From NCBI GenBank assembly GCA_965214915.1, contig CBDCCP010000002.1, forward strand, positions 372,001 through 436,000: a DNA stretch of 64,000 nucleotides. The letters run 5' to 3'. This DNA is from CATQHP01 sp965214915. Lineage in GTDB: Bacteria > Acidobacteriota > Terriglobia > Bryobacterales > UBA6623. Below, in pieces: positions 16,727 through 27,200 of the stretch (position 1 is the stretch's first letter; each line of letters starts with the position of its first letter). The notes beneath the pieces were generated by a model. That model saw only the letters and a program-made list of their open reading frames with translations, made no database searches and was not told where the DNA came from. The translations under genes and the position numbers were made by a program.

Positions 16727-17812
16727 CTACGGGAAAATCGACTTGTCGATGCCGGGAATCAAGCGCAGCGCGTTGCCGTAATAAATCGCCCGCAGCGTCT
16801 CGTCGGGCAGCCCCAGCCCGTACATCCGCCAATGCGCGTGGTAGCGCCGGTAGTAGGGAAAATACTCGTCGCGCGATTCCAGCACCCGCCAGTAATACGG
16901 AAACTCGTCCGGCGCGTAGGAGTCCTTGCCGAACAGCACACGGTCTTTGTAGCGAATCAAAAACTCCCGGCCGCTGATCGGCACGCGCCCCAACTCGTAA
17001 AGCACCGCGGCAATGTCGACGTGGAGGTTCGGATGCCGGTCGAGCAGCGCGCCGAGCTTGCCGAGGTCGTTGCCGTGCCAACCCATATGCGCCAGGATGA
17101 ACTTCACGTCGGGGTGACGCTCCAGCAGGCGGTTGCGCTCCGCGATCAATTGCTCGAAGCTGGGGCTGCCCGATCGTTTGCGCCGCGGCCGCAGTTTCAA
17201 CTCCAGCCACTTCTCGTTAAAGCGGTCGTGCGGCTGCCAGAACTGCGCCGGGTCGGCGACATGGATCAACACCGGGATGTCGAGCTTCTTGCAAGCTGCG
17301 AATACCGGGTCCATTGCCGGGTCGTCCACCGGAACCCGGCTTCCGTTCACGATGCGGACGTTCATCCCGAAATTCTTGAAGATCTTCAGGCCCTGCGCAC
17401 CGGCCGCTACGTCTTCGGCAAGCTGCTGCGCGGCGCGCTCGCCCCAGCCCGGGGCGCCGATGCCGTTGAAGTCCACGTTGGCGAACACCGCGAACCGCTT
17501 GGGGCGGCGCCCCGTGAAAGAGCGAACCGTCTCCCGCAGCCGCTCGCCGTAGCCTCCGCTGAGATTGACCAGGACGCCGAGGTTCAACTCGTCCATCTCG
17601 CGAACGATCCGTTCCAGGCGTTCCGCGCTCGTCGAGCCGCGGTGGTGGCTATGCACGTCGATTACCGGAAACTTCGCTCGGGGAACCGGCTGCTCCGCGG
17701 TCACCAGCGTCGACCGCGGCTCCCATTCCTCTACGCTGAGAGATTGGGGGCTGAGAGATTGCGCCCAGGCCCAGCCGGCGAGCAGCCAAATAGCGAGCAG
17801 ACAACGTTTCAC
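16727..17812 (-). CDS. Exported amidohydrolase-family (PF04909-type) protein
   Basis: The 361-aa product has a signal peptide (LLAIWLLAGWAWAQ) and a TIM-barrel amidohydrolase_2 domain. Metal-ligand candidates are the DVHSHH motif (52-57), IHVADP, FILAHMGWHG and a late aspartate in LFGKDSYAPDEFP. Family members hydrolyse or decarboxylate ring and lactone substrates; the substrate here is unknown. Just after the signal there is a short internal sequence duplication (ctgagagatt twice near 17737-17760). It is convergent with the M42 gene and its heptamer repeat. Confidence 0.85.
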   Translation of the reverse strand: MKRCLLAIWLLAGWAWAQSLSPQSLSVEEWEPRSTLVTAEQPVPRAKFPVIDVHSHHRGSTSAERLERIVREMDELNLGVLVNLSGGYGERLRETVRSFTGRRPKRFAVFANVDFNGIGAPGWGERAAQQLAEDVAAGAQGLKIFKNFGMNVRIVNGSRVPVDDPAMDPVFAACKKLDIPVLIHVADPAQFWQPHDRFNEKWLELKLRPRRKRSGSPSFEQLIAERNRLLERHPDVKFILAHMGWHGNDLGKLGALLDRHPNLHVDIAAVLYELGRVPISGREFLIRYKDRVLFGKDSYAPDEFPYYWRVLESRDEYFPYYRRYHAHWRMYGLGLPDETLRAIYYGNALRLIPGIDKSIFP

Positions 17813-17875
17813 CGCAAGCCCTCCTTATCCCCCGGCGATGCAACTCAAAATAGAGCCGCCCCGCGCGTCACGGCT

Positions 17876-18199
17876 CTATTCCGGGGGCAAGAACTGCATG
17901 GTCGGATCGGTCTCCGGCGTTTCTTCCAGAGACAGCGGAGCGGGGGGAGGCCAAGGCTCGCCTTCGGGAACGATCTCTACCGCGACCGCCTCGGAGCGCA
18001 CTTCTTCCATGGCGATCTTCGTCGATTTGCGCGACGTGGTCGAAATCAGCGGCCTGGCGCCGCCTTGCAACTGGCGGGCCCGGCGGGCCGCCGCCAGAAT
18101 AAAGCGGTAAACTCCCTGCTCTTCATCGGAGGGAATAAACCAAGCCTGATCGGGCGGCTTGACGTAATCCGCCGGCGTGTTCGTGTCTTGAGCGCTCAT
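17876..18199 (-). CDS. rpoZ: RNA polymerase omega subunit
   Basis: The 107-aa protein carries the omega core RFILAAARRARQLQGGARPL followed by KSTKIAMEEVR, which aid folding and assembly of RNA polymerase beta prime. The Pro/Glu-rich tail after about residue 70 is an extension. It overlaps the guanylate kinase gene by 4 bp; the gmk-rpoZ order is typical and supports the assignment. Confidence 0.9.
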   Translation of the reverse strand: MSAQDTNTPADYVKPPDQAWFIPSDEEQGVYRFILAAARRARQLQGGARPLISTTSRKSTKIAMEEVRSEAVAVEIVPEGEPWPPPAPLSLEETPETDPTMQFLPPE

Positions 18200-18831
18200 T
18201 CCGTTACCTTGCCTGCCGTTGCGTGCCGTTCGAAACTTTCCAGTATCGGGCCGATCTTTTCCTGTACGTATCTTGTTCGCGCACGCTCTGCGAGCAAGAT
18301 GCCGTGAAGCTGCCGGAACGACTCTTCAAGCCGCTCGTTCACCAACACATAATCGTACGATTTGTAATCTCCGACTTCGCCGGCCGCCTCGCACAACCTG
18401 TACTCGATCGTCTCGTTGCTGTCCGACGAGCGTTTGCGCAGGCGTTCTTCCAGAACTTGGCGGGACGGCGGCAGGATGAAAATCGTAACCGCCTCCGATA
18501 CCGTCTTTCTTAATTGTGCCGCACCTTGCACGTCGATGTCCAGAATCAAGTCCTTGCCGTTTTGCCGGGCAAGGTCGAGCGCCGAGCGCGGCGTGCCGTA
18601 GAGATTGCCGAACACCTCGGCCCATTCCAGGAGTTCTCCCGCGTCGCGCATCGCGGCGAATTGCTCGCGGCTCACGAAGCGGTACGCTTCGCCGTCGGTT
18701 TCGCCGTCGCGCGGCGCCCGCGTGGTCACCGAAGTGGAGAATGCCAGCGCCGGATCGTGCTGCATCAGACGATTGACCAGCGTTGACTTGCCGGACCCCG
18801 AAGGCGCGGAGATGATGAACACAATCGACAT
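18196..18831 (-). CDS. gmk: Guanylate kinase
   Basis: This 211-aa cytoplasmic enzyme phosphorylates GMP or dGMP with ATP. The P-loop SAPSGSGKST is at residues 8-17. The GMP-binding STSVTTRAPRDGE and the lid-region EERLRKRSSD are conserved, and LILDIDVQGA carries the Walker-B-like segment. Length is normal. It sits in a yicC-gmk-rpoZ operon with a 33-bp gap to yicC and a 4-bp overlap with rpoZ. Confidence 0.96.
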   Translation of the reverse strand: MSIVFIISAPSGSGKSTLVNRLMQHDPALAFSTSVTTRAPRDGETDGEAYRFVSREQFAAMRDAGELLEWAEVFGNLYGTPRSALDLARQNGKDLILDIDVQGAAQLRKTVSEAVTIFILPPSRQVLEERLRKRSSDSNETIEYRLCEAAGEVGDYKSYDYVLVNERLEESFRQLHGILLAERARTRYVQEKIGPILESFERHATAGKVTE

Positions 18832-18864
18832 GAACCAGTGATTATTCCAAATCGGCGAAAGCGC

Positions 18865-19752
18865 TCATTCCACGTTCTGAGCCTGCTCGCGGATTTTCTC
18901 GATCTCGGCTTTAAGCCGCAGGCCCGCTTCCGTAATCGGCAGCGCATCGGCGCCCAACGGATTCGTTTTCGACAACATGGTGTTCGCCTCGCGGTTCATC
19001 TCCTGCGCCAGGAAGTCGATGTTCTTTCCCAGCGCGGAGTTTTCGCCCAAGGTCCGCTCCAATTTCGCGGCGTGTACGCCGAGCCGTTGGAGCTCCTCGC
19101 TGATGTCCGTGCGCTCGGCCGTCACGGCCGCCTCGTGCAGCAGGCGCTGGTCGTCGATCTTCGAATCGGCCAGGAGTTCTGCGAGGCGGGCTTCCAGGCG
19201 CTGCAAATAAAGCCCGTTTACGCCGGCGATCTTTTCGCGGATTGCGTCGATTTCGCCTGCAACGGTCTGCGCGCGCGCTTTGAGCTCTGCGGCGATTGCG
19301 CGGCCTTCTTCGCGGCGCGCTTCGTTCAAGCGGTTGAGCGCCTCGTCCAGCACGCCGAAAAGCAGGGTCTTGAGCGTATCTTCGCCGCATTCCGAGCGTT
19401 CGATCGAGACGGCCCCCGGCAGCTTCAGCACTGCGTTCAAATCCGGGTCGGCCACAATGCCGTTTGCTTCCGCGACGGCCCGATAGGCATCCAGATAGGC
19501 AGCAACAAGCGCCCGGTTCACGCGCACCGCCGCCGTCGCGGCGGACTCCAGATTGATGTTGATGCGCACGCTGCCCCGCTGAATTTTGCGCTTGACGCGC
19601 TGCCGGATTTCCGCCTCGAACGGATCGGCTTCGGGCGGCGTGCGCAGCTTCAGATCGAGAAAGCGGTGGTTGACGCTGCGCGCGGTCACGGCGATGCGCA
19701 GGTCGCCGGCCGCGCCTTCGGCCTCAGCGTAGCCCGTCATCGAATAGGCCAT
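18865..19752 (-). CDS. yicC: YicC/YloC family endoribonuclease
   Basis: The 295-aa protein opens with MAYSMTGYAEAEG and has SVNHRFLDLKLRTP, both hallmarks of the YicC family. The C-terminal DUF1732 part includes LGKNIDFLAQEMNREANTM. Family members act in RNA turnover. The position directly upstream of gmk matches the usual arrangement in many bacteria. No lesions seen. Confidence 0.94.
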   Translation of the reverse strand: MAYSMTGYAEAEGAAGDLRIAVTARSVNHRFLDLKLRTPPEADPFEAEIRQRVKRKIQRGSVRININLESAATAAVRVNRALVAAYLDAYRAVAEANGIVADPDLNAVLKLPGAVSIERSECGEDTLKTLLFGVLDEALNRLNEARREEGRAIAAELKARAQTVAGEIDAIREKIAGVNGLYLQRLEARLAELLADSKIDDQRLLHEAAVTAERTDISEELQRLGVHAAKLERTLGENSALGKNIDFLAQEMNREANTMLSKTNPLGADALPITEAGLRLKAEIEKIREQAQNVE

Positions 19753-19761
19753 GAGAATGCA

Positions 19762-21573
19762 TCAAGCTTCCATCGATTGTAGCTTTACCAGCCGCCGGTA
19801 CAACTCGCAAGTGCGCAACAGGCCCTCGTGCGCGCCGCTGTCGAGAATCCGCCCCTCTTCGAGCACGACGATCTTGTCCGCCGAGCGGATCGTTGACAGC
19901 CGATGCGCGCTTACGATCACCGTGCGGCCTGCCATGAGATTCGACAGCGCCCGCTGGACCAGCAGTTCCGCTTCGCTGTCGAGGTGCGAGGTGGCCTCGT
20001 CGAGCAGCAGGATCGGCGCGTCTTTCAACAGCGCTCTGGCGATCGAGATGCGCTGCCGCTGCCCTCCGCTCAGCCGTTGCCCGCGCTCCCCGATGTGCGT
20101 CCGGTACCCATCCGGCAACGATTCGATGAAACCCGCGGCGATCGCCGCAGCGGCGGCCGCACGGACCTTCGCCAAGGGGATATCCGGGCGACCGTAAGCG
20201 ATATTGTTTTGCACCGTATCGTCGAATAGAAACGTGTCTTGCGTGACGATCGCGATCTGCCGCCGCAGCGCGTCCAGGCGCAACTCGCGCAGGTCGCGGC
20301 CATCGAGCAGAACGGCTCCCTCCTGGGGATCGAAAAATCGCGGCAGCAAACTCATCAGCGTGGTTTTGCCTGCGCCGCTGGGGCCGACCAGCGCCACCAC
20401 TTCCCCAGCGTTCACCGTCAGGTCGATGTTGCGCAGGGCCGTCTCGTTTGCGGCGTCGGGGTAGCGGAAGGTGACGCCGGAGAACTCGATAGAGCGGGCG
20501 AACGGCGCCGGCTCCACGGGCGACGCAGCTTCGCGTATATCGTGGGGGTGGTCGATGTACTCGAAAACCCGCTGCGCCGAGCCCAGCGCCTGCTGGAAGA
20601 TATTGTAGATGCCGTTCAGTCTTTTCACCGGTTGAAACAGCATCAGCAGGGCGGCAAGAAAGCTGGCGAACTCCCCGGGCGTCATCTCTCCGGCGACGAT
20701 CCGCCGCCGGGCGTAGGCCAGCAGGCCGATAATCAGCAGCGCGCCGAACATCTCGATCAGCGGCGAGGCCAACGCCTGCCGGCTCACGTAGCGCATGTGC
20801 GCGCGAAACAGTCTCTCGGATTGTTTCTCGAAGCGGCCGACTTCGAACTGCTCCATGGCGAAAGCCTTGACCACGCGGTTCCCCGAAATCGTCTCGTGCA
20901 TGATCTTGACCAGCTCGGCGAGGCGGTCCTGCGCCCGCCGCGACGCGGCCCGCAGCCGCTTGCCGATGCGCGAAGTCGGCAAGAGCACCAGCGGCAGCAC
21001 GACCAGACTCGCCGCTGACAGCCGCCAGTCCCGCTGCACGAGCACGAACAAAAGCGCGGCGGCGGTGAAAAACTGCCGCATCAGGTCGGCAAGGAAGTGC
21101 GAGAAGGCCGATTGCACCTTCTCGATGTCGCTGACCAGAGCCGAAATCAGGCTCCCCGTGTTTTTCGACTGGAAAAACGCCGGCGACTGGTTAAGCACGA
21201 CGTTGTAAACGTCATTGCGCATATCGCGGACGCCGGAAAACCCCGCATGATTGACCAGATAGTTCGCCGTGAAATCGCAGACCCCCTTGATTGCGAACAC
21301 CGCCGCCAGCGCCGCGGCGACCAGTGTCCAGACGTCGCCGAGCGAAGCCGGCAGCAGGTCGTCGAGGTGGATCGTGGTTTCGATGACCGGAAGCGTCACC
21401 AGAGCGATAGGGGAGGACGAGGGGCCGGGATTCAGGATGCGGTCGATAACCGGCCCGATCAGCACCGCGACCGCCGCTTGACAGAGGCCCACGACGGCCA
21501 TCAGTAGCACGGAGACGGCGAGGCGCGCGGCGTAGGGACGGACGTAGCGAAGCAGCCGCGCGAGTTCGCCCAC
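19762..21573 (-). CDS. MsbA-type ABC exporter (fused permease and ATPase)
   Basis: The 603-aa half-transporter has six predicted membrane helices in residues about 15-320, followed by an ATPase domain. Walker A is GPSGAGKTT near 395, signature LSGGQRQR near 500 and Walker B ILLLDEATSHLD near 520. It would act as a homodimer in the inner membrane, by family exporting lipid A-core or other lipids and hydrophobic compounds. The gene ends 9 bp from yicC on the same strand, so it may lead that operon. Assignment to lipid A export is by overall resemblance only. Confidence 0.9.
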   Translation of the reverse strand: MGELARLLRYVRPYAARLAVSVLLMAVVGLCQAAVAVLIGPVIDRILNPGPSSSPIALVTLPVIETTIHLDDLLPASLGDVWTLVAAALAAVFAIKGVCDFTANYLVNHAGFSGVRDMRNDVYNVVLNQSPAFFQSKNTGSLISALVSDIEKVQSAFSHFLADLMRQFFTAAALLFVLVQRDWRLSAASLVVLPLVLLPTSRIGKRLRAASRRAQDRLAELVKIMHETISGNRVVKAFAMEQFEVGRFEKQSERLFRAHMRYVSRQALASPLIEMFGALLIIGLLAYARRRIVAGEMTPGEFASFLAALLMLFQPVKRLNGIYNIFQQALGSAQRVFEYIDHPHDIREAASPVEPAPFARSIEFSGVTFRYPDAANETALRNIDLTVNAGEVVALVGPSGAGKTTLMSLLPRFFDPQEGAVLLDGRDLRELRLDALRRQIAIVTQDTFLFDDTVQNNIAYGRPDIPLAKVRAAAAAAIAAGFIESLPDGYRTHIGERGQRLSGGQRQRISIARALLKDAPILLLDEATSHLDSEAELLVQRALSNLMAGRTVIVSAHRLSTIRSADKIVVLEEGRILDSGAHEGLLRTCELYRRLVKLQSMEA

Positions 21574-21673
21574 GGGTCCATCATGCCACAGCAGTCGGCC
21601 CGCTCCGCTCCCGTTGTCCCGCGCCCCTGCCTCGGCGCGCTATAATCCGGGTTCGTTGCGGAGAACCATCGAC

Positions 21674-22492
21674 ATGGCAAGACTCATTCCCCTATTTTCT
21701 TTCGCCGCCGCTTTGGCCGTCTGGATTGCGGCGGCCGGCGCGCTGCAAGCTCAAATTCCCGTCTTGGGGGACGGCGGCGTCGGCATGGGGCATCTCCATG
21801 TCCTGGTCGGCGAAGCCGACTACGAGGCTCACCGCAAGGCCTGGATCGAAGGGCTTGGCGCCCGGCCCGAGCAGGTCGGCCCGCTGGAGGCGCTGCTGCT
21901 TCCCGGCGTCGTCGTGGCGATCAAGAAAGGCGAGTCCGCGGGCGGTTCCGAGGGCACACTCGTCAATCATCTCGGCTTCATGGTGCGCGATCTCGAGGCG
22001 ACCGTCTCGCGCTGGGAGAAGTTGGGTTACGAAGTCTTCGAGCAGCGCCCCGGTCCGACCCAGGCGTTTCTGCGCTTTCCCGGCAACATCAAGGTGGAGC
22101 TCAGCGAATTTCCGATGCTGGTCAACCCCGTCGAGCACCACCATATCCATCTGTACACGACCGACGTGGCGGGCATGCAGAAGTGGTACCTCGATACGTT
22201 CGGCGGCAAAGCGGGCAAGCGGGGGCGATTCGAAGAAGTCTGGCTGCCCGGCGTGCGCCTCTCGCTTGCGCCGGTCGAGGAAAAACCCGCCGGCACCAAA
22301 GGCCGCGGCGTGGACCACATCGGTTTCGAGATCGACGGCCTGGAGGCTTTCTGCGAGCGGGCCGAATCGCGCGGCGTCAAATTCGACGCGCCCTACCGGC
22401 ATGTTCCCGCCATAAAAACGTCGGTCGCCTTCCTGACCGATCCCTGGGGCACATACATCGAACTGACCGAAGGCCTGGATAAAATTCGCTAG
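21674..22492 (+). CDS. Exported two-domain VOC (glyoxalase/dioxygenase-fold) protein
   Basis: The 272-aa product starts at ATG 21674 with a signal peptide (LIPLFSFAAALAVWIAAAGALQAQ). Two vicinal-oxygen-chelate modules follow (GMGHLHVLVGE… and EHHHIHLYTTDVAGMQKWY…). HHIHLY, VDHIGFEIDGL and GTYIELTEG supply possible metal ligands. The reaction is not known. The stop TAG (22490-22492) lies inside the CTAG target duplicated by the IS element that follows, so the insertion left the reading frame intact but removed the original downstream context. Confidence 0.85.
   Translation: MARLIPLFSFAAALAVWIAAAGALQAQIPVLGDGGVGMGHLHVLVGEADYEAHRKAWIEGLGARPEQVGPLEALLLPGVVVAIKKGESAGGSEGTLVNHLGFMVRDLEATVSRWEKLGYEVFEQRPGPTQAFLRFPGNIKVELSEFPMLVNPVEHHHIHLYTTDVAGMQKWYLDTFGGKAGKRGRFEEVWLPGVRLSLAPVEEKPAGTKGRGVDHIGFEIDGLEAFCERAESRGVKFDAPYRHVPAIKTSVAFLTDPWGTYIELTEGLDKIR
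22489..22492. other. IS target site duplication, left (CTAG)
   Basis: CTAG here is matched by CTAG at 23728-23731 on the other side of the IS element. Confidence 0.85.
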
Positions 22493-23727
22493 GGAAACTC
22501 TGAACAAGCAGGCTATTGACTGGGATAATAAGGGGAGAGCAGCGGGCACGGGGAATAAGGGGGAGAGCGATGGCGCAGCGGACGTTTGCAGAATTGGAGT
22601 ACGAGGGGAAGAAGAAGCAGACGAGGCGGGAGAAGTTTCTGGCACGGATGGAGGACTTGATTCCGTGGGAGCGCATGGAGGAGCGCATCCGCCCGTACTA
22701 CCCCCAAGCGGGTCGGGGGCGGCGACCGTACGCGTTGGCGGTGATGCTGCGCGTGCATTGCGTGCAGTTGTTTTACAACGTGAGCGATCCGGGGATGGAG
22801 GACATGCTGTACGAGATCGAGTCGGTGCGGCGCTTCGTGGGCTTGCGTTTGGGGGATGCGCTGCCGGACGAGACGACGATTTTGAACTTTCGGCATCTGT
22901 TGGAGCGGCACGAGTTGGGCGGGAAGCTGATGGCGGAGATCAACGCGCACTTGGCGGAGCAAGGCTTGCGGCTGCGGGAGGGGACGATTCTGGACGCGAC
23001 GATCATCGCGGCGCCGAGTTCGACGAAGAACAAGAAGCGGAGTCGCGACCCACAGATGCATCAGACCAAGAAGGGGAATCAATGGTATTTCGGGATGAAG
23101 GCGCATATCGGCGTGGACGCCGAGACGGGGCTGACGCATAGCGTGGCGGCGACGGCGGCGAACGTGGCGGATGTGACCCAAGGGCATGAGTTGCTGCACG
23201 GCGGGGAGCGGGAGGTGTGCGCGGATGCGGGTTACCAGGGGATCGACAAGCGCGCGGAGCATCGGGGGCGTAAGGTGCGCTGGCAAGTGGCCTTGAAGGC
23301 TGGGCAGCGGCGGCGCTTGGCGGCGGGCAGCGCGGAGGCGCGGGCGGAGCGGCGCAAGGCAGAGGTGCGGGCCAAGGTGGAGCACCCGTTTCTGTACGTG
23401 AAGCGGCACTTTGGCTACGCCAAGGTGCGCTATCGCGGCTTGGCCAAGAACCGGGAGCGGATCAGTCTGCTGTTGGGCTTCGCCAATCTGCTGCTTGCCG
23501 GGCGCTACGCGACGGCCTGAGCGCCACAATACAGGAGTCGTGCGTCCATGCCGGCGCCAAGCCGCAGAAGCGGAGTCGAAGCCGTCGCTGCGGGGTCAAA
23601 AATTGGCGTTGCGCAGTCAAAATCGGCAGGATTCAGCCGCAAAATTCGCCGGCAGCCCGGCTGCAACCGCTCCTTACGGACAACTTCAACCAGCCAACGC
23701 GCCAAAACCACTTTATTCAGACTTTCC
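22493..23727 (+). mobile_element. IS5-family insertion sequence, complete (1235 bp)
   Basis: The element has imperfect terminal inverted repeats (left ggaaactctgaacaa at 22493-22507, right complement ggaaagtctgaataa at 23713-23727, 13 of 15 matching). It has CTAG duplicated at both ends and a single intact transposase gene. The CTAG target and DDE transposase fit the IS5 group of the IS5 family. About 207 bp follow the transposase stop before the right end. All parts needed for transposition look intact. Confidence 0.93.
22570..23520 (+). CDS. IS5-family DDE transposase
   Basis: The 316-aa protein catalyses cut-and-paste transposition of the surrounding IS. The catalytic triad is readable: D in GTILDATIIAAP, D in CADAGYQG and E in KVEHPFLYVKRHFGYAKVRYRG, which includes the Y-R-E-K-like region. 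The N-terminal domain with GRGRRPYALAVMLRV matches IS5-type transposases. I use ATG 22570 because gggagagcg precedes it; an in-frame upstream start at 22516 would add 18 unlikely residues. No frameshift is seen. Confidence 0.93.
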   Translation: MAQRTFAELEYEGKKKQTRREKFLARMEDLIPWERMEERIRPYYPQAGRGRRPYALAVMLRVHCVQLFYNVSDPGMEDMLYEIESVRRFVGLRLGDALPDETTILNFRHLLERHELGGKLMAEINAHLAEQGLRLREGTILDATIIAAPSSTKNKKRSRDPQMHQTKKGNQWYFGMKAHIGVDAETGLTHSVAATAANVADVTQGHELLHGGEREVCADAGYQGIDKRAEHRGRKVRWQVALKAGQRRRLAAGSAEARAERRKAEVRAKVEHPFLYVKRHFGYAKVRYRGLAKNRERISLLLGFANLLLAGRYATA

Positions 23728-23731
23728 CTAG
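23728..23731. other. IS target site duplication, right (CTAG)
   Basis: Right member of the CTAG pair that flanks the insertion sequence. Confidence 0.85.
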
Positions 23732-24274
23732 CCGCAGCGCCGGCGTCTATTCGCCGGCTTTTGGCAAGAGTCGCGCGGTCGGTCGCTACAAGTCGGCTTC
23801 GTGGAGCGCGTCCCAGGGGATCAAACTTCCGTCCGTGCGCTGCTGGGCTTGACTGCCGCCATAGATCGGGGCCGTATCGCAGGCAAAGGAAGATGCGGCC
23901 AATTGACGGCGAACGCAGCGGGCGCTCCGGAAGAAGCCGGCCGAGCGCCGCATTCCTGGGTTGAGGGCCAGATCCCGATCTATCGTCATCCGGTGAGTTC
24001 TACCGGAGAAAAATCGGCTGATTCAAATTCTTCCTTTGAATCAGCCGATTCCGGCGCTGGGTTGCAAGATTGGTGGGGATCGACCGGTTCCGCGCCGTTG
24101 CCGGCCTGCCGCATGGAGCGTGCGGCGCTGCGTTCCTTGCACGCAAATTTTACAAAATGCGGCCGTTCCGAAGAGTAGGATCGTCGCTCCGCCGTGTATG
24201 ATACGGGCGGATACGGCGCCGTTTGCCCGGCGTTGCCGCCGACTCGGCGCTGTTCCTGAAGAGGAGGAGTTCCG
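23732..24274. other. Non-coding stretch between the IS and the first TonB receptor
   Basis: I see no convincing gene in these 543 bp; open frames here have biased composition and no recognisable domain. It holds a strong hairpin at 24012-24050. The receptor promoter should lie after the hairpin. Confidence 0.6.
24012..24050. promoter_or_regulatory. Perfect 16-bp stem hairpin
   Basis: Arms 24012-24027 (starts aatcggctgattc) and 24035-24050 are exactly complementary, with a 7-nt loop (ttcttcc). No T-run follows on the plus strand, so it is not a typical intrinsic terminator. It lies 225 bp upstream of the receptor start. A protein-binding palindrome, mRNA structure or small repeat element are possible. 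Confidence 0.5.
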
Positions 24275-27200
24275 ATGTCTCCAGTTCATGCTTGGCGATT
24301 CGTTCTGCTGTTCGGCGCGGCGGCGTCTCTCTGCTTGGCCCAGAATTCGGGCATCCAGGGCGTGGTCAGCGACGCCAGCGGCGGAGTCATTCCCGCGGCC
24401 GAGATTACCGTGGAGAATACCGCCACGGGGGTCGAGTACTCCGCGCAGTCCAACGAGACCGGGTTCTACTCGGTTCCTTTTCTGAGTCCGGGCGCCTACA
24501 GCGTGACGGCCCGGACCGAAGGCTTCGCGCCGTCGACCCGCGAAAACCTGAAGCTCGACGTGCAGCAAATCGCGCGTGTGGACTTCGAGTTGTCGATCGG
24601 CAACGTCACCGAGGTCGTCGAGGTCTCGGCGGCGGCGGCGCTGCTCGAATCCGAGCAGGCCACGATGGGGCAGGTGATCGAAAACAAGCGGATTGTCGAG
24701 ATGCCCCTGAACAAGAGAAATTACCTCGAGTTGGCTCAATTGTCGGTGGGCATCCTGCCGGGCGCCACGGTGGGCGCCGGCACGCGGCCGGGACGCGACG
24801 AGGCCGGCTTTGTCGGCATGGGCATGCGCGGTTATCAGAACAACGTGATGATCGACGGCATCGATAACGGCTCGCGCGCCGGCGGCGGTCCGCTGGGCTT
24901 CGAGGCGCAAGCCAGCAAGCCGTCGGTGGACGCGGTCGGCGAGTTCAAGGTCGTCACCAATAACATGTCCGCCGAATACGGCTTCCGCATGGGGCCGAAA
25001 GTCTTGGTGTCCATCAAGTCCGGCTCCAACGAGCTGCACGGCAGCGCGTTCGAGTTCGTGCGCAACGAGAAGCTCGACGCCACCAACTTTTTCGCCAACC
25101 GCTCCGGTTCGGTGAAGCCGACTTTGCGCCAGAACCAGTTCGGCGGCACGCTCGGCGGGCCGATCGTCAAGAACAAGACGTTCGGTTTTTTCAGCTACCA
25201 GGGCACCCGCATCCGCCTGGGGCGCAGCTTTCTGGCGACCGTTCCCAGTCAGCTTGCGCGCGGTGGCGACTTCTCGATGGAACGCACGAACTTCAATCGG
25301 GTTTTCGATCCGGAGACAACGGTCGGCACGGGCGCCGCCGCCGTCCGCGACCCGTTCCCGAACAACGTCGTTCCTGCAAGCCGCTTCGACCCGGTCAGCT
25401 CTCCGCTGCTGAGCCGCTATCCGCTGCCCAATATCCAGGGCAGGGAATTCGGCTTCAACAATTATTTTCGCGCGCCGTCGGACTCCGACGACACCGACCA
25501 GTACGATTTCCGCGTCGATCATAACTTCTCCGACGGCGACCGCATCTTCTTTCGGATGAGCGTCCGGCGTCAGTTCCGCATCAATCAGAGCCCGCTGCCG
25601 GTAGAAGCCGGCGGGCAGGGCGGGCAGACCGTCGATCTCAACGGGGACAATCTGGCGTTCAACTGGACGCATGCGTTTACGCCGACGCTGCACAACGAAG
25701 CGCGGTTCGGATTCACGCACTTCCCGACGCGCTTCGACACGCTGATTCAAGAGCCGCTCAACGCCCAGCTCGGCATCCAGGGCGCGCCCGGCGACACCTT
25801 CGGCGACGGGTTCGACCAGGGCTTCAGTTTCTTCAACATCAACGGCTACAACAACCTGGGCACGCCCTGCTGCTGGCCCAACATCAACAACATGGACAAC
25901 ATCCAGATCGTGGACAACCTGTTGTGGCAAAAGGGCAGCCACAGCATCAAGATGGGCTTCGATTACCGCCGGCTCAACATTTTCCGCGAGGCGATGCGTT
26001 TCCGGCGCGGGCAGTTTCTGTTCAATCGGGTATTCACCGCCGAGCAGCCCAACATAGGCAGAAGCCGCTCGACCACGGGCAACGGACTCGCCGAGATGAT
26101 GCTCGGCTGGGTGGGGCAAACCCGCGTGGGCAACCCCGCCGGAGAGAACGCGGTCGTGCCCTACTGGGGCGCCTACATCCAGGACGACTGGAGAGTCACG
26201 CCAAAGCTGACTTTGACGCTGGGGCTGCGCTGGGAGCTGTTCCACCGCGGCTACTACCCGAAGGGGCACATCCGCGGGCGCACCGGGGTCAGCAACTACA
26301 TCACGGCGTTCAACGGTCTGCCGGACGGACAGGAGGAGTTCTGGGACCGCCCCGAGGACGGCAGCGATTGCGGTTGCGAGCAGGATCTGAACAACTTCGC
26401 CCCGCGCGCGGGCATCGCCTACCGGCTCAACGACAAGACGGTCGTGCGCGCCAGCGGCGGCATCTTTTACGGCGAGGGCGACATCGTTACGGACAACTCG
26501 GCATGGTCCCGCCAAGTGCCGGACTTCACCGAGATCATCACGCCCACGTTCGACAACATCACCCCCGTAACCCTGGTGAAGGACGGGTTCCTGCCCGTAA
26601 CCCTGCCCGCCGAGGAGCCTCTGCCGAATACCGGCGCGTCGGCCTCGTACCGCAAGCAGCCGAATCAGTACGCCGTGCAATGGTTTGTGGACATTCAACG
26701 CGAGTTGCCGCAAGACATGGTTTGGATCGTCGGCTACCAGGGCTCGAGCACCAGCTATCTCGCCTACCGGCTGAACATCAACTTTCCGGGGCCGCACCCC
26801 ACGATTCCCGCCAACCGCAGGCGGCTGCGGCCGCTGCGCACCGGCGTCAATCTGTCCGAGCCGGGAGCGAACGCCTCCTACAACGCATTCGTGACCCGTC
26901 TCGAAAAACGCTTCTCCAAGGGCCTCACCTTCCTGGCTTCCTATACCTGGTCGCACAACATCGACAACAACACGCAGTTTCTGGACAGCGGCCTGTTCAA
27001 CGTGGCCAACCAGTACGACCGCAGAGCCGAGCGTTCGAGCGCCAACATCGACATGACGCAGAACCTTACCACCAGCTTCACCTGGGAATTGCCCTTCGGC
27101 AAAGGCCGCGCCTTCGGCTCGGACTGGGGCGGAGCGCTGGACGCGGTTCTGGGCGGATGGCAACTTGGCGGCATTCTCTCGCTGCGCTCCGGCTTTCCCT

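Noticed and set aside
23801..24178. 125-codon open frame between the IS and the receptor
   Set aside because: No domain, no Shine-Dalgarno sequence, and it runs through a perfect hairpin.
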